DNA of 64,000 nt. It comes from Acidobacteriota bacterium (GTDB taxonomy: Bacteria > Acidobacteriota > Holophagae > Holophagales > Holophagaceae). Shown one piece after another: positions 33,962 to 42,624 of the stretch. The stretch lies in contig JACPYP010000031.1 in assembly GCA_016195985.1 (NCBI GenBank), positions 41,673 to 105,672 on the forward strand. Reading direction: 5' to 3'. The notes under the pieces are model-generated. The model was not told where the DNA came from. It did no database searches and was given only the letters and a program-made list of their open reading frames with translations. The position numbers and the translations under genes are program-made. The number at the start of each line of letters is the position of its first letter. Position 1 is the stretch's first letter.

Positions 33962-35269
33962 TCATTCAGCCCGGGTGCCTTCAAAAGCTGCGACGGTGGC
34001 CACGAGGGCGGGCACCACCAGGGCCGCCTGGCCCGTGGTTTCCGCGAGGAAGACCACGGGAACGAGCAGGGTGCGGTGCACCGCGCCCGCAAAGGCGCTG
34101 GCCCCCACCAGGGCGAAGAGGCCCGGCTGGCCCAGGCCCGCCCAGACATCGAAAACCGCGCCCACCGCCGCGCCCATGGCCACCGAAGGCAGCCAGGTTC
34201 CGCCCACGCCGCCCCCCGCGAACGTCAGCGCCGTAGCCGCCAGCTTGAGGGCGAGGAAGGCCAACGCCGCCGCTGGCAGCGTGCCGCCGCGGACGAGGTG
34301 GGCCACCAGATCCAGGCCGCTGCCCTGCGTGATGGGAAGTCCCGGCCAGAGCCAGGCACCGGGAAGGGCCAGCAGCACGAGGCCTAGGCCCGCCACGGCG
34401 CCGCGCGCCGGCAATGAAAAACGGCCGAGGTGGTGGCGGCCGAAGCGGAGCAGGCGGCGGAAGAGGGAGGCGGCGGCGGCGCAGACCAGGCCCAGGGGCA
34501 GGGCCCAGAAGATCTCCCGGACCTGCAGGTGGTAGATGGCGGGGGTGCCCAGCAAAGGCGCGTTCCCGCGCAGCGCGACGAAGGCAAGATAGCCCGTGGC
34601 GGAGGCCACCAGCGCCGGGGCGGCCTGCACCGCATGGAGCTCCCCCTCGTGTTCCACCGCGAGCAGCGCCCCGGAAAGCGGGGCCCTGAAAATGGCGGCC
34701 AGGGCGGCGGCGGAACCTGCGGTCACCATCACGCCAGGTTGCGCGAGCAGGCGCCGGACCTGGGGGAAGCGCCGCGCGAGGCTTCGCATCCAGCCGTGGA
34801 ACTGGGCGCCCACAGCCGCGCCCAGCCACTTCGCGGGCCCTTCGGTGCCGGCGCTGCCGCCGAAACCAATGGTCAGCCCGCAGGCCATCACCTTGGCGAG
34901 GCTGGGCCACAGCTGGAACGTCTCCAGGGGGCGCGTCCGGGCCTGCGCAAGATCGCGCACGAGCGACACCTCGCCCACCCGGGCCACCCGCAACCAGAGG
35001 CCCGCCAGCAGGAGGCCCAGGAAGGGCATCCCTACCAGGGCAAGGCCGCGCCAGTGCTGGCTGGAAAGAAGGTGTTCCAGGCGCTGCAGCCCGGACAAGG
35101 CCAGGGCCGCGACGAAGCCGATGGCCGCCCCCATGGGCAGCACGGCCAGCGCCAGCCGCCGCGCCTGAGCCACCATCCGCAGGGTCCGAAGGCGGGAGGG
35201 CAATGCCAGGGGTTTTCCTCCGTCCGATGGTTCCAGGGCCGGTTCGTTCGCCGCCGCTTTGTTCGCCAT
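33962..35269 (-). CDS. ClC-family chloride channel or H+/Cl- antiporter
   Basis: The product has 435 residues with about ten hydrophobic segments. The ClC anion-pathway motifs are present: GGSAGTEGPAKWLGA (GSxGxEGP with the gating glutamate), AIFRAPLSGALLAVE (the second conserved region) and GGGVGGTWLPSVAMGA (the third). There is no C-terminal CBS pair. The only start ATG lies one base after GGAGG, an unusually tight spacing. It is divergent from a cation/proton antiporter gene, and its 3' side runs into the dispersed palindromic element. Channel versus exchanger cannot be decided from the motifs alone. Confidence 0.88.
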   Translation of the reverse strand: MANKAAANEPALEPSDGGKPLALPSRLRTLRMVAQARRLALAVLPMGAAIGFVAALALSGLQRLEHLLSSQHWRGLALVGMPFLGLLLAGLWLRVARVGEVSLVRDLAQARTRPLETFQLWPSLAKVMACGLTIGFGGSAGTEGPAKWLGAAVGAQFHGWMRSLARRFPQVRRLLAQPGVMVTAGSAAALAAIFRAPLSGALLAVEHEGELHAVQAAPALVASATGYLAFVALRGNAPLLGTPAIYHLQVREIFWALPLGLVCAAAASLFRRLLRFGRHHLGRFSLPARGAVAGLGLVLLALPGAWLWPGLPITQGSGLDLVAHLVRGGTLPAAALAFLALKLAATALTFAGGGVGGTWLPSVAMGAAVGAVFDVWAGLGQPGLFALVGASAFAGAVHRTLLVPVVFLAETTGQAALVVPALVATVAAFEGTRAE

Positions 35270-35346
35270 GCCTCCAGTGTGGTTGTGTGCCGCCGATTCC
35301 GTCTACCTCCGCGCGGGAATCGGCCCCGGCGATGGTTTAATGGCCC

Positions 35347-36618
35347 ATGCCCTTCGCCTTTCTGATGCACGATCCCCTGGCCGGCACCCTCATGCTGCTG
35401 GCCCTGCTGTGGCTTTCGGCCAAGGTGGGCGGAGAACTCGCGGTGCGCCTCCGGCTTCCGGCCGTCACGGGCGAACTGGCCGTGGGCCTGGCGCTCGCGG
35501 CCCTGCACCGGGCCTGGCCCGGGGTGCCCGATGTGGCGGCCTCGCCGGGCGCGGAACTGCTGGGCGGCCTGGGCGTGGTGGTGCTGATGTTCGCGGTGGG
35601 ACTGGAATCCACGGTGCCGGAGATGCTGAAGGTGGGCGTCGCGTCCCTGCGCGTGGCCCTTCTGGGAGTGGTGCTGCCCATGGCCGCGGGCCTGGCGGGC
35701 GCCTGGCTGCTGCTGCCCAAGGGCGCCCCGTTCGTGCTGGATCTCTTCATCGGCGCCTGCCTCTGCGCCACCAGCATCGGCATCTCCGCCCAGGTGCTGC
35801 GCGAAAAGGGCGCCTCGGATTCCCTGGAAGGCCGCGTCATCGTCGGCGCCGCCGTGGTGGATGACGTGCTGGGCCTGCTGGTGCTGGTGGCCGTCTCAGG
35901 CCTGGTGGGCGCCGCCTCGGGAGGGGCCGCCCTGGGGCCGCAGCTGGCCAAGACGCTGGGGCTGGCCCTGGGCTTTCTGGCTGCCGCGCTCACCCTGGGC
36001 CGCCTCGCCACGCCGCGGCTGTTCCAGCTGGCCAGCCGTTTCCGGGGGGAGCAGGTGCTGCTGCCGCTGGGCCTGGGCTTCGCCTTCCTGCTGGCCTGGC
36101 TGGGCAACCTGGCGGGTCTGGCCTCCATCGTGGGCGCCTACGCTGCAGGCCTCATCCTGGAACCGGCCCACATCGTGGATCTGGAGCACCGCGAACAGCA
36201 CACCCTGGAAGAGCTGATCCATCCCCTGGTGACCGTGCTCTCGCCTCTTTTCTTCGTGCTCATGGGCGCCAAGGTGGATCCCGTCGCGCTCTTCAAGCCC
36301 GCGACGCTCGGTTTCGCGGCGCTGCTGGCCCTGCTGGGCATCGCCGGGAAATACGCCGCTGGATACGGCGGCGGCAAGGGCACCCGCGCGGCCGTGGTGG
36401 GATGGGGCATGGTGCCGCGCGGCGAAGTGGGTCTCATCTTCGTGGCCGCCGGCGCGCAGCTGCATCTGAATGGCGCGCCCCTGCTCAGCCCTGACATCCA
36501 GGCCGGCATCATCGGCGCCCTGCTGCTCACCACCGTGGCCGGGCCCGTGGGGCTGGGGTGGGTGCTGCGGAACGGAAAGCGATTTGAGCCACAGATGGAC
36601 ACGGATGAACATGGATGA
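35347..36618 (+). CDS. Cation/proton antiporter (CPA2, KefB-like)
   Basis: The product has 423 residues and about 12 membrane segments; no C-terminal TrkA-N domain is present. Typical features are the N-terminal FGELAVGLALAAL-like region (VTGELAVGLALAAL), MFAVGLE, the ATSIGISAQVL stretch, the VVDDVLGLLVL motif with the ion-binding Asp pair, and GMVPRGEVGLIF near the C-terminus. It exports Na+ or K+ in exchange for protons. Its last codons, FEPQMDTDEHG plus stop, are encoded by an intergenic CACGGATGAAC repeat, so the native C-terminus may have been altered by repeat insertion. Confidence 0.88.
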   Translation: MPFAFLMHDPLAGTLMLLALLWLSAKVGGELAVRLRLPAVTGELAVGLALAALHRAWPGVPDVAASPGAELLGGLGVVVLMFAVGLESTVPEMLKVGVASLRVALLGVVLPMAAGLAGAWLLLPKGAPFVLDLFIGACLCATSIGISAQVLREKGASDSLEGRVIVGAAVVDDVLGLLVLVAVSGLVGAASGGAALGPQLAKTLGLALGFLAAALTLGRLATPRLFQLASRFRGEQVLLPLGLGFAFLLAWLGNLAGLASIVGAYAAGLILEPAHIVDLEHREQHTLEELIHPLVTVLSPLFFVLMGAKVDPVALFKPATLGFAALLALLGIAGKYAAGYGGGKGTRAAVVGWGMVPRGEVGLIFVAAGAQLHLNGAPLLSPDIQAGIIGALLLTTVAGPVGLGWVLRNGKRFEPQMDTDEHG

Positions 36619-36704
36619 AGGTCTGGCCGGTTCTCGCCGCCGTCCGCACGAAGGGCAGGGAAAAGAAAGGCGAGGACACGAAGGGGCCCCTCGAAAAGGC
36701 CTTT
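36619..36704. repeat. CATCCGTG/CACGAAGG repeat tract behind the antiporter gene
   Basis: After the antiporter stop, which itself lies in an ATGGACACGGATGAACATGG repeat (36594-36613), the sequence contains CACGAAGGGCAGGG and GGACACGAAGGGG words of the same dispersed family. It leads directly into the palindromic element. No gene is seen between 36619 and 36930. Confidence 0.5.
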
Positions 36705-36834
36705 CACCACGAAGGCACCAAGTTTCTTTTTGTCTCGATATCGCCGTAGGCGATATCGAGAAGAAGGGCATGAACGGTGGCTTTGGTTTTTCTTGGTGTC
36801 TTGGTGGTGGTCTTTGTCTTTTGAATACAAACCC
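36705..36834 (-). repeat. Palindromic dispersed element, copy 2 (inverted relative to copy 1)
   Basis: CACCACGAAGGCACCAAG (from 36705) is mirrored by CTTGGTGTCTTGGTGGTG (to about 36809). The central hairpin is perfect: CTCGATATCGCC-GTA-GGCGATATCGAG (36734-36760). Its sequence matches the reverse complement of copy 1, including TTTGAATACAAACCC at one flank, so the two copies form a large inverted pair around the ClC and antiporter genes. Confidence 0.8.
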
Positions 36835-36947
36835 GTATCAGGCTGGGCTTGGCCGATAAGCGGGAACGGTTCTCTTTGCCAGGATGAATGAGGATGCACG
36901 GGATGGATGCCCCGCGTGTTTCATCCGTGTTCATCCGTGGCCAACCA
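36835..36947. repeat. Composite repeat tract overlapping the 3' end of a gene
   Basis: This stretch holds TTGCCAGGATGAATGAGGAT and TTCATCCGTGTTCATCCGTG followed by GCCAAC (to 36945). The last bases overlap the 3' end of the minus-strand binding-protein gene, whose stop codon is part of the repeat. Confidence 0.6.
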
Positions 36948-37770
36948 GGCTTGTGCGCAGCGCGCAGCCTTCGAGCAGGGCGGGTGGGGATGGTTGGAGC
37001 TGGTCGCGGAGCCACCGCGCCGTGTCGAGGAAGCTCGGGCCGTCGTGGATGATGTTGCGGCCCTTGGTGATGTCGGAGGAGATGATGCGCGGGCCCCAAG
37101 ACCAGCCGCGTCCAGCCAGCGTCGCTTCAGCATCCACCGGGAATTCGGGTTCCTGGAAGAAGAGGATGGCCTGGGGGCGGAGGGCCGCCACCAGTTCGAG
37201 ATCGGGCACGGGGTAGGCTTCCGAGCGCACCATGGGCACGGCCACGCCGCCCGCCAGTTCCACCAGATCGTGGATGAAGGAGAGGCCGCCGATGCCGCGC
37301 AGGTGCCTGCCGCACCACATTTCGATGAATACCGTGGGACGCAGCAGCGGGGCGGAGGCGATCAGTTCCGCGAAGCCGGCTTCCATGCGGGTGCAGAGGG
37401 CCCGTGCCTCCGCCACGCGGTGCATGAGGCCGCCCAGGGCGATCTGGTTTTCCAGGATGCCGAAACGGCTGGCGGGTAGGGGCAGGGCATGGACCGGCAG
37501 GCCTGCCTCTGCGAGGCGCTTGGCCAGGGCGGCCTGGATGCCTGAGGTCACCAGCACCAGGTCCGGTTCGAGGCTGCGCAGGTGGTCGATGTCGGCCTTG
37601 AGGTAGTCTCCGGCGATGGGCACGCCGAGGTTGGGCACGTAGCGGCCGCAGTAAGGCGTGACGCCCACCAGGGCCTCGCCGCAGCCCAGCGCGAAGAGGG
37701 TTTCCGTGGCGCTGGACACAAAGCTGACGACGCGGCGGGGCGGCTGCGGCGGGATGGGTTGCTGGGTCAC
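36931..37770 (-). CDS. Cobalamin-type substrate-binding protein without signal peptide
   Basis: The product has 279 residues and resembles BtuF/FecB-type periplasmic binding proteins: VVSFVSSATETLFALGCGE, LRSLEPDLVLVTSG and the long helix FGILENQIALGGLMHRVAEA. It begins with a GTG that overlaps the ATPase stop (GTGA). No signal peptide or lipobox is visible, so it may be cytoplasmic, unlike the other binding protein of the operon. Its last residues (TSLVGHG, stop) come from an intergenic GGCCACGGATGA repeat. It is the last gene of the cobalamin-riboswitch operon; a cytosolic corrinoid-binding role is inferred. Confidence 0.75.
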   Translation of the reverse strand: MTQQPIPPQPPRRVVSFVSSATETLFALGCGEALVGVTPYCGRYVPNLGVPIAGDYLKADIDHLRSLEPDLVLVTSGIQAALAKRLAEAGLPVHALPLPASRFGILENQIALGGLMHRVAEARALCTRMEAGFAELIASAPLLRPTVFIEMWCGRHLRGIGGLSFIHDLVELAGGVAVPMVRSEAYPVPDLELVAALRPQAILFFQEPEFPVDAEATLAGRGWSWGPRIISSDITKGRNIIHDGPSFLDTARWLRDQLQPSPPALLEGCALRTSLVGHG

Positions 37771-38507
37771 GGCAGCTCCGGAACGAGGCTTTCGACGAAG
37801 GTGGCTTGGACCTGGAAGACATCGCGGATGAGCGCCGCCGTCAGCACCTCGTGGGGCGGGCCGTTGCCCACCAGACGGCCCCGGTCCAGCACCAGCACCC
37901 GGTCAAAGCGGTAGGCGGCCCGCAGATCGTGGAGGCTCACCACGACGGTACCGCCGCCATCCGCCAGGCACCGGGCCAGTCGCAGCACTTCCAAGGCGTG
38001 GCGCACATCCAACTGGGCCACGGGTTCATCCCAGAGCTGGATGGGAGCCTCTGTGGCCAGGGCCCGGGCCAGGCCCACGCGGTGCCGCTCGCCGCCGGAG
38101 AGCCGCGTCACGGGGCGATCCGCCAGGTGGGTGAGGTCCAGCCTGGCCAGGGCCTCTTCCACGCCGCTGAGGTCATCCCCCCAGGCATAGCGGCCCTGAG
38201 CCACCACCTCGCGCACGGAGAAGGCGAACTCGAACTGGGCTTCCTGCCCCACCCAGGCCAGCTGGCGCCCGCGCTCCTGGATGGCGATGCGCGACAGGGG
38301 CTGTCCATTCCAGTGGACGAGGCCCTCGGCCGGAAGCAGGCCGGCCAGGGCCTGCACCAGGGTGGACTTGCCTGCCCCGTTGGGCCCCACCATGGCCACC
38401 AGTTCCCTGGGGCCAAGATCCAGGGACACGGCTTCCAGGCGGCCGGGCACGGCGAGGCCGCGGGCTTGGAGGGCGCTGTCCGCCGGGGGATTCACAGGGA
38501 CGCTCAC
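37767..38507 (-). CDS. btuD: ABC transporter ATP-binding protein, cobalamin uptake
   Basis: The product has 246 residues. Walker A is GPNGAGKST, the signature is RLSGGERHRV, Walker B is PIQLWDEPVAQLD, and the switch His is in VVSLHDL. It fits the BtuD/FhuC subclass. The start is a GTG overlapping the permease stop by four bases (GTGA), so translation is coupled. It powers the BtuC-type permease; the cobalamin specificity comes from the upstream riboswitch and the TonB receptor. Confidence 0.88.
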   Translation of the reverse strand: MSVPVNPPADSALQARGLAVPGRLEAVSLDLGPRELVAMVGPNGAGKSTLVQALAGLLPAEGLVHWNGQPLSRIAIQERGRQLAWVGQEAQFEFAFSVREVVAQGRYAWGDDLSGVEEALARLDLTHLADRPVTRLSGGERHRVGLARALATEAPIQLWDEPVAQLDVRHALEVLRLARCLADGGGTVVVSLHDLRAAYRFDRVLVLDRGRLVGNGPPHEVLTAALIRDVFQVQATFVESLVPELP

Positions 38508-39490
38508 CGGGGCCTCCGCAGCAGCCAGAGGAAGAAGGGGCCGCCGATGAGGGAGGTGACCACGCCCAGGCGCAGGCCCAGGGGGAAGGTGCGGGTCACC
38601 AGGTCGCAGGCGAGCAGGAAGATGGCGCCCCCCAGCATGGAGTAGGGCAGCAGGCGGCGATGGTCCGGCCCGAAGCCCAGGCGCAGCACGTGGGGCACCA
38701 CCAGGCCCACGAAGCTCACGATCCCCGCCACTGCGGTGGCCAAGGCCGTCAGCACCGTGGAGAGGATGATGAGCTGGCGGCGGAGGCGGCGCACGTCCAC
38801 GCCGAGGCTTTGCGCGCTCTGCTCTCCCAGGCTCAGCAGATCCATGGCGCGGCCCAGGGGAAGCAGCAAGGCGCAGGCCGCGAGGATGGCGGGGACGCCC
38901 ATCCACACGTGCTCCCAGCTGCGGCTTTCCAGGCCGCCCATGAGCCAGAAGAGGATCTGGGCGTTCACCTCGAAATGGCCCGCGGTGGTGGTGAGCAGGA
39001 AGCTGGTGCCCGCGCCCAGCAGCGCGTTGAGCGCCACGCCGGACAGCAGGAGCCTTTCCGTGCCGGCGCCGCGCTGGGCCAGCAGCAGCACGGCGCCGGT
39101 GGCGGCGAAGGCGCCCGCCACCGAGGCCAGGGGCAGGGCCCACATGGCGGCGGTGGTGAAGCCGAGGAGGGGCCCCATGGCCAGAACGCCCACGGCGCCC
39201 AGAGCCCCGCCGCTGCTGACGCCCAGCAGACCAGGACTGGCCAGGGAATTGCGAAAGAAGGCCTGCATCACGACACCGCTGGCGCCCAGCGCGGCGCCCA
39301 CGGCCAGGCCCACCAGGGCCCGGGGCAACCGGAAATCGCGCACCACGGTGCGGGCCACTTCGTCGCCGTGGCCCGCGAGCGCCGAAACCACCTGCCCGAA
39401 GCTCAGCCTCAGTTCACCGAAGGCCAAGGAGGCCAGGAAGGTGAGGACCAGCAGCGCCAGGAGCAGGGGGACGGCGAGGCGGGGCTTCAT
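38504..39490 (-). CDS. btuC: ABC transporter permease, FecCD/BtuC family
   Basis: The product has 328 residues and about nine to ten membrane helices. Family motifs are RLPRALVGLAVGAALGASGV, MQAFFRNSLASPGLLGVSSG and the C-terminal GLVVPHVLRLGFGPDHRRLL with the coupling loop. The ATG at 39490 fits the family N-terminus; its ribosome-binding site is weak. It lies 174 bases after the binding-protein gene, with a repeat-filled gap, and is followed by the ATPase with overlapping codons. Confidence 0.9.
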   Translation of the reverse strand: MKPRLAVPLLLALLVLTFLASLAFGELRLSFGQVVSALAGHGDEVARTVVRDFRLPRALVGLAVGAALGASGVVMQAFFRNSLASPGLLGVSSGGALGAVGVLAMGPLLGFTTAAMWALPLASVAGAFAATGAVLLLAQRGAGTERLLLSGVALNALLGAGTSFLLTTTAGHFEVNAQILFWLMGGLESRSWEHVWMGVPAILAACALLLPLGRAMDLLSLGEQSAQSLGVDVRRLRRQLIILSTVLTALATAVAGIVSFVGLVVPHVLRLGFGPDHRRLLPYSMLGGAIFLLACDLVTRTFPLGLRLGVVTSLIGGPFFLWLLRRPR

Positions 39491-39664
39491 GGATGCTGCC
39501 GCAGAAGCGTGGAAAGAAAAGGGGCCGCAAAACACACAAAGCAGACAAAGGACGCAGGGGCGGAAACCCGTCCGAAGGGTTCTGGAAACGGAGATCCAGT
39601 GATTCCACCTTCTGCGCGCTTTGTGCCCTTTGTGTTCATTCTCTCTCGCGTATTGGATCTGCGG
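39491..39664. repeat. CACAAAG-type repeat inside the cobalamin operon
   Basis: This 174-base gap contains GGGCCGCAAAACACACAAAG and GCAGACAAAGGACGCAGGGG on one side, and TGCGCGCTTTGTGCCCTTTG and TGTGTTCATTCTCTCTCGCG on the other, an imperfect inverted pair. The same vocabulary appears at 28370-28490. It interrupts an otherwise tightly packed operon; no promoter or gene is obvious in it. Confidence 0.55.
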
Positions 39665-40516
39665 TTAGCGGAACCGCTCGGGGTGCAGCGCCCGGGCGAG
39701 CGCTTCATAGGCTTCGATGCGATGGTGGGAGACGCTCGACATCACGGGCCCGGGAATGGTCACCACGTGGCCCGCCTTGAAGGCCGGAAGGGCCCGGTAG
39801 TGAGGAATCCCGCCGAGGATGGCCTTGCTGCCCTCGTCGCCGGAGCCCACCAGCGCTTCGATGTTCCAGACGAGCAGTTTTTCCGGTGGGGTGGGGGCGT
39901 GGCCCTTGAGCCCGGCTTCGGTGGCCACGTTCAAGGCTCCGGCGTGATCGCAGAGATCCTGGAAGGTGGTGCCGGCGCCGGAGGTGAAGGGGTAGACGCC
40001 GGCGCTGACCACGCGCACGGGCCTCACGCCCTTCAACCGGGCGGCGAGGGCCGCGACGCGGCTCTGGGTCTGGGCGATGACGGCTTCCGCCCGGGCTTCC
40101 TGGCCCAGTTCCTTGCCCAGGAGGCGGAGGCTGGCGTAGACATCCTCCATGGTTTCGTAGCGGTCCATCACCACCAGCCGGACCCCGGCCCGCTTGAGCA
40201 GGGCCAGGGTCTCGGGGCGGGTGAAGCCAGCGGCCAGCACCAGGTCGGGATGGTGGCGCAGCACGCTTTCCGCATCGCTGTCCTTGATGGCGGGAAAGCG
40301 TCTCGCCTCCGCGGCCACGGGGCTGAAGCGGCCGTCGTGGCTGATGTGGCTGAGGGCGGCGATCTGGCCGGGATCGGCCAGGGCCAGCAGCAGCTCGTCC
40401 GTGCCCACGGCCTGGCTGACCACCCGCTGGGGCCTGGCCGCCTGCAGGGGCAGGGCGAGGGCCAGCAGGCAGGCCAACATGCGGGCCAGAACGAGGGACA
40501 GGGACGAACGGGCCAT
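39665..40516 (-). CDS. btuF: Periplasmic cobalamin-binding protein of ABC transporter
   Basis: The product has 283 residues. A signal peptide (cleavage near LPLQAARP) precedes the binding-protein fold: RVVSQAVGTDELLLALADPG, DSDAESVLRHHPDLVLAAGF, RAGVRLVVMDRYETMEDVYA and the C-terminal IPHYRALPAFKAGHVVTIPG. Its ATG overlaps the TonB receptor stop by one base (TGATG), with GGAGG 5 nt upstream. It delivers the ligand to the BtuC-type permease. Confidence 0.88.
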   Translation of the reverse strand: MARSSLSLVLARMLACLLALALPLQAARPQRVVSQAVGTDELLLALADPGQIAALSHISHDGRFSPVAAEARRFPAIKDSDAESVLRHHPDLVLAAGFTRPETLALLKRAGVRLVVMDRYETMEDVYASLRLLGKELGQEARAEAVIAQTQSRVAALAARLKGVRPVRVVSAGVYPFTSGAGTTFQDLCDHAGALNVATEAGLKGHAPTPPEKLLVWNIEALVGSGDEGSKAILGGIPHYRALPAFKAGHVVTIPGPVMSSVSHHRIEAYEALARALHPERFR

Positions 40517-42540
40517 CACCACCTCCAGGTCGCAGCCAGGGACCAGCGGGGCCCCGGGGCGGGGAAGCCGTAGACCAGGGCGGCATCGCCGTTCTGATCG
40601 TAGCGTCCGCTGAGCCAATCCTGGACGGTTTGCTTGGGTTGCAGCAGGTGCTCGCCCCGCAGAGCCACCGTGAGGTTTTTCACGGGTTCGTGCGACAGGC
40701 CCAGGCTGAGGCTCCGGTAGGGCTTCGCGGCAATCAGGTTGTAGGTGGTGTCGTTGAGATCATAGCGGGAGCCCACGCGGTCGAAGCGCAGGTCGGCGCG
40801 CCAGGCCTTGGACTGGGCGAAGGCGGATAGAGATCCTGTGAAGAAGGGGTGGCGGATGATGGCCGTGTTCTGCTGGCCGTAGCGCTGGCCATCGGTGTTG
40901 TGGTCGAGGTCGCGGGTGTCCTGGCTGCGCAGGATCACGTCCCAGCCGTAGGCCACTTCGGATCCGCCCCGCCAGCCCAGGGCTCCTTCGAGGCTCTGCG
41001 CCTGGATGGAGCCCAGATTCGAATAGTGCGATGTGAACAGGGGCGGGTAATGGGTGTCGTAGACGTAGGCCAGCAGGTCGTTGATACGGGTGCGCTGGGC
41101 TTCCAGCCGGTATTCCCAATGGCCCGCCAGCAGGCCCGTGACGCCCGCCTGGAGGGTGCGGCTGCGCTCGGGAAGGATGGCGTAAGCCTTCTTGTCCTGG
41201 GTTTCGGCCTGGGCGTTGAGGGCGAATTCCGTGGTGTTGGGCATGCGGAAACCCTGGCCCGCGCTGGCGTAGAGGCGCAGCTCCGGCGCCACCGCCCAGT
41301 TGAGGCCCGACCGCCAGGTGCCCGCCTCGGCGTCGCCGGCGCGGCTGCGCTGGCCCGTGCTCAGGCGCGTGAGATCGCGGTGGCCCGCGTCGCGGCGCAC
41401 ACCGGCCACCCAATCGAGGCCATCGAGGATCGTCCAGCGGCTTTCCAGAGCGCCGGCCAGATCGCGGCCTTCGCCGCGGTAGAGCACGGCGGCGAAGGTG
41501 GATGGGTCGTAATAGTTCTTCGCGTGGCTGGTGTCCTCGCGGCCCTCGAGGCGGCCCGACAGGCGGAAGGCGGCCGAGGGGGTCCAGTGCATGGTGAGCT
41601 GGTCTTCCACCCGGCGGAAGTCGCGGTCCGTCTGCTGGCGCAACGGCCCGTTGGGGTCGCTGGTGTTGCCGGACAGGACCTGGAGGGTGTCCTCCAGTAC
41701 CAGGCCCGGGGCCAGGGTCCACTTCAGGCTGGCGCCCCAGTTCTCCTGGCGGGCCTTGGTCTCGCGGCCCGGCTGGTAGGCGCGGGCCGCGGGGAAACCA
41801 GCGGTGGTGAAGGGCACCGAAGCGGTCTGGCCGCTGTTGCGATAGAAGCCCATGAGATCGGCGCCGCCCAGTTTGGTGCCCAGGCGCAGGAAACCACCGG
41901 CCTGGCGGAAGGCATCGTTGGGGAAACCGTTGTCCTGCTTGGTGGCCTCGCCGCCTGCGGCGAGCCAGCCCTGGGGCCCCGCAAGCTGCACCTGGGCCGT
42001 GGCGCGGCCCAGGTTGTCCGTGCCCGCCTTCAGGCCAACCTGGCCGTGGAAGCCTTCGGCGCCGCGGCCCGCGCTGGTGAGGGAAATGACGCCGCCGATG
42101 GCATCGCTGCCGTAGAGGACAGAGGAGGGCCCCAGCACCAGCTCCACGCGGCTGATGCCCACGAGGCTGAGGGTGCCCAGGTCGGCGCTGACGGCGGTGG
42201 GATCGTTGAGGCGCAGGCCGTCCAGGAGCACCACCACGTTCTTGCTGAGGGTGCCGTTGAGAAAGGCCGACGCGGTGGCGCCGGGGCCGCCGCTGGGCAT
42301 GACCGCGCCGGGCTGCAGGACTTCCAGCAGCTCGGCCAGGGTGCGGCTGCCGAGGCGGGCCAGCTCGTCGGTTTCGACGATGCGGACAGGGGCCGGGGTG
42401 CGGGTGACCTCCACCGGCTGGGCCTCGGCGCTGACGGTGACCGTGGCCTCGCCGGGCTTGCGGTCGGCCTCGGCCTCCGCAGCGGCATGGCAGAAGACAG
42501 ACAAGGCTGCCAAAGAGAAGAGAATGCGGGAATGACCCAT
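40516..42540 (-). CDS. btuB: TonB-dependent outer-membrane receptor, cobalamin type
   Basis: The product has 674 residues. The second of two adjacent ATG codons (42540) is 4 nt from GGAGG. A signal peptide (cleavage near CHAAAEA) is followed by the plug domain (VRIVETDELARLGSRTLAEL, LNGTLSKNVVVLLDGLRLND, VELVLGPSSVLYGSDAIGGV) and a beta-barrel that ends in a terminal aromatic (SLAATWRW), as in BtuB-like receptors. A cobalamin riboswitch lies directly upstream, which fixes the substrate as a corrinoid with good confidence. It is the first gene of the uptake operon. Confidence 0.9.
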   Translation of the reverse strand: MGHSRILFSLAALSVFCHAAAEAEADRKPGEATVTVSAEAQPVEVTRTPAPVRIVETDELARLGSRTLAELLEVLQPGAVMPSGGPGATASAFLNGTLSKNVVVLLDGLRLNDPTAVSADLGTLSLVGISRVELVLGPSSVLYGSDAIGGVISLTSAGRGAEGFHGQVGLKAGTDNLGRATAQVQLAGPQGWLAAGGEATKQDNGFPNDAFRQAGGFLRLGTKLGGADLMGFYRNSGQTASVPFTTAGFPAARAYQPGRETKARQENWGASLKWTLAPGLVLEDTLQVLSGNTSDPNGPLRQQTDRDFRRVEDQLTMHWTPSAAFRLSGRLEGREDTSHAKNYYDPSTFAAVLYRGEGRDLAGALESRWTILDGLDWVAGVRRDAGHRDLTRLSTGQRSRAGDAEAGTWRSGLNWAVAPELRLYASAGQGFRMPNTTEFALNAQAETQDKKAYAILPERSRTLQAGVTGLLAGHWEYRLEAQRTRINDLLAYVYDTHYPPLFTSHYSNLGSIQAQSLEGALGWRGGSEVAYGWDVILRSQDTRDLDHNTDGQRYGQQNTAIIRHPFFTGSLSAFAQSKAWRADLRFDRVGSRYDLNDTTYNLIAAKPYRSLSLGLSHEPVKNLTVALRGEHLLQPKQTVQDWLSGRYDQNGDAALVYGFPAPGPRWSLAATWRW

Positions 42541-42620
42541 CATGCCTCCACGCATGGCGTCGCGGCGGCGGGGCGGATCTCCCGGTGGAGACCATGGCCC
42601 GGCCCGTTCCCGCGACGGGG
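42541..42620 (-). promoter_or_regulatory. Riboswitch-to-btuB leader segment
   Basis: The leader between the B12 box and the btuB start can form CCCGT/ACGGG stems (around 42600-42625) but has no T-run, so control of ribosome access is more likely than termination. This is a reading by eye only. Confidence 0.35.
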
Positions 42621-42624
42621 GGTG

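Noticed and set aside
33363..33962. Possible CRISPR array
   Set aside because: The repeats are irregular in length and spacing, and palindromic rather than direct with unique spacers.
33646..34236. Open frame of 196 codons across the palindromic repeat
   Set aside because: Half of it is repeat sequence and the rest is antisense to the ClC gene; no ribosome-binding site.
36470..36859. Frame running from the antiporter gene into the repeat element
   Set aside because: It is out of frame with the antiporter and continues only because the repeats lack stops in that frame.
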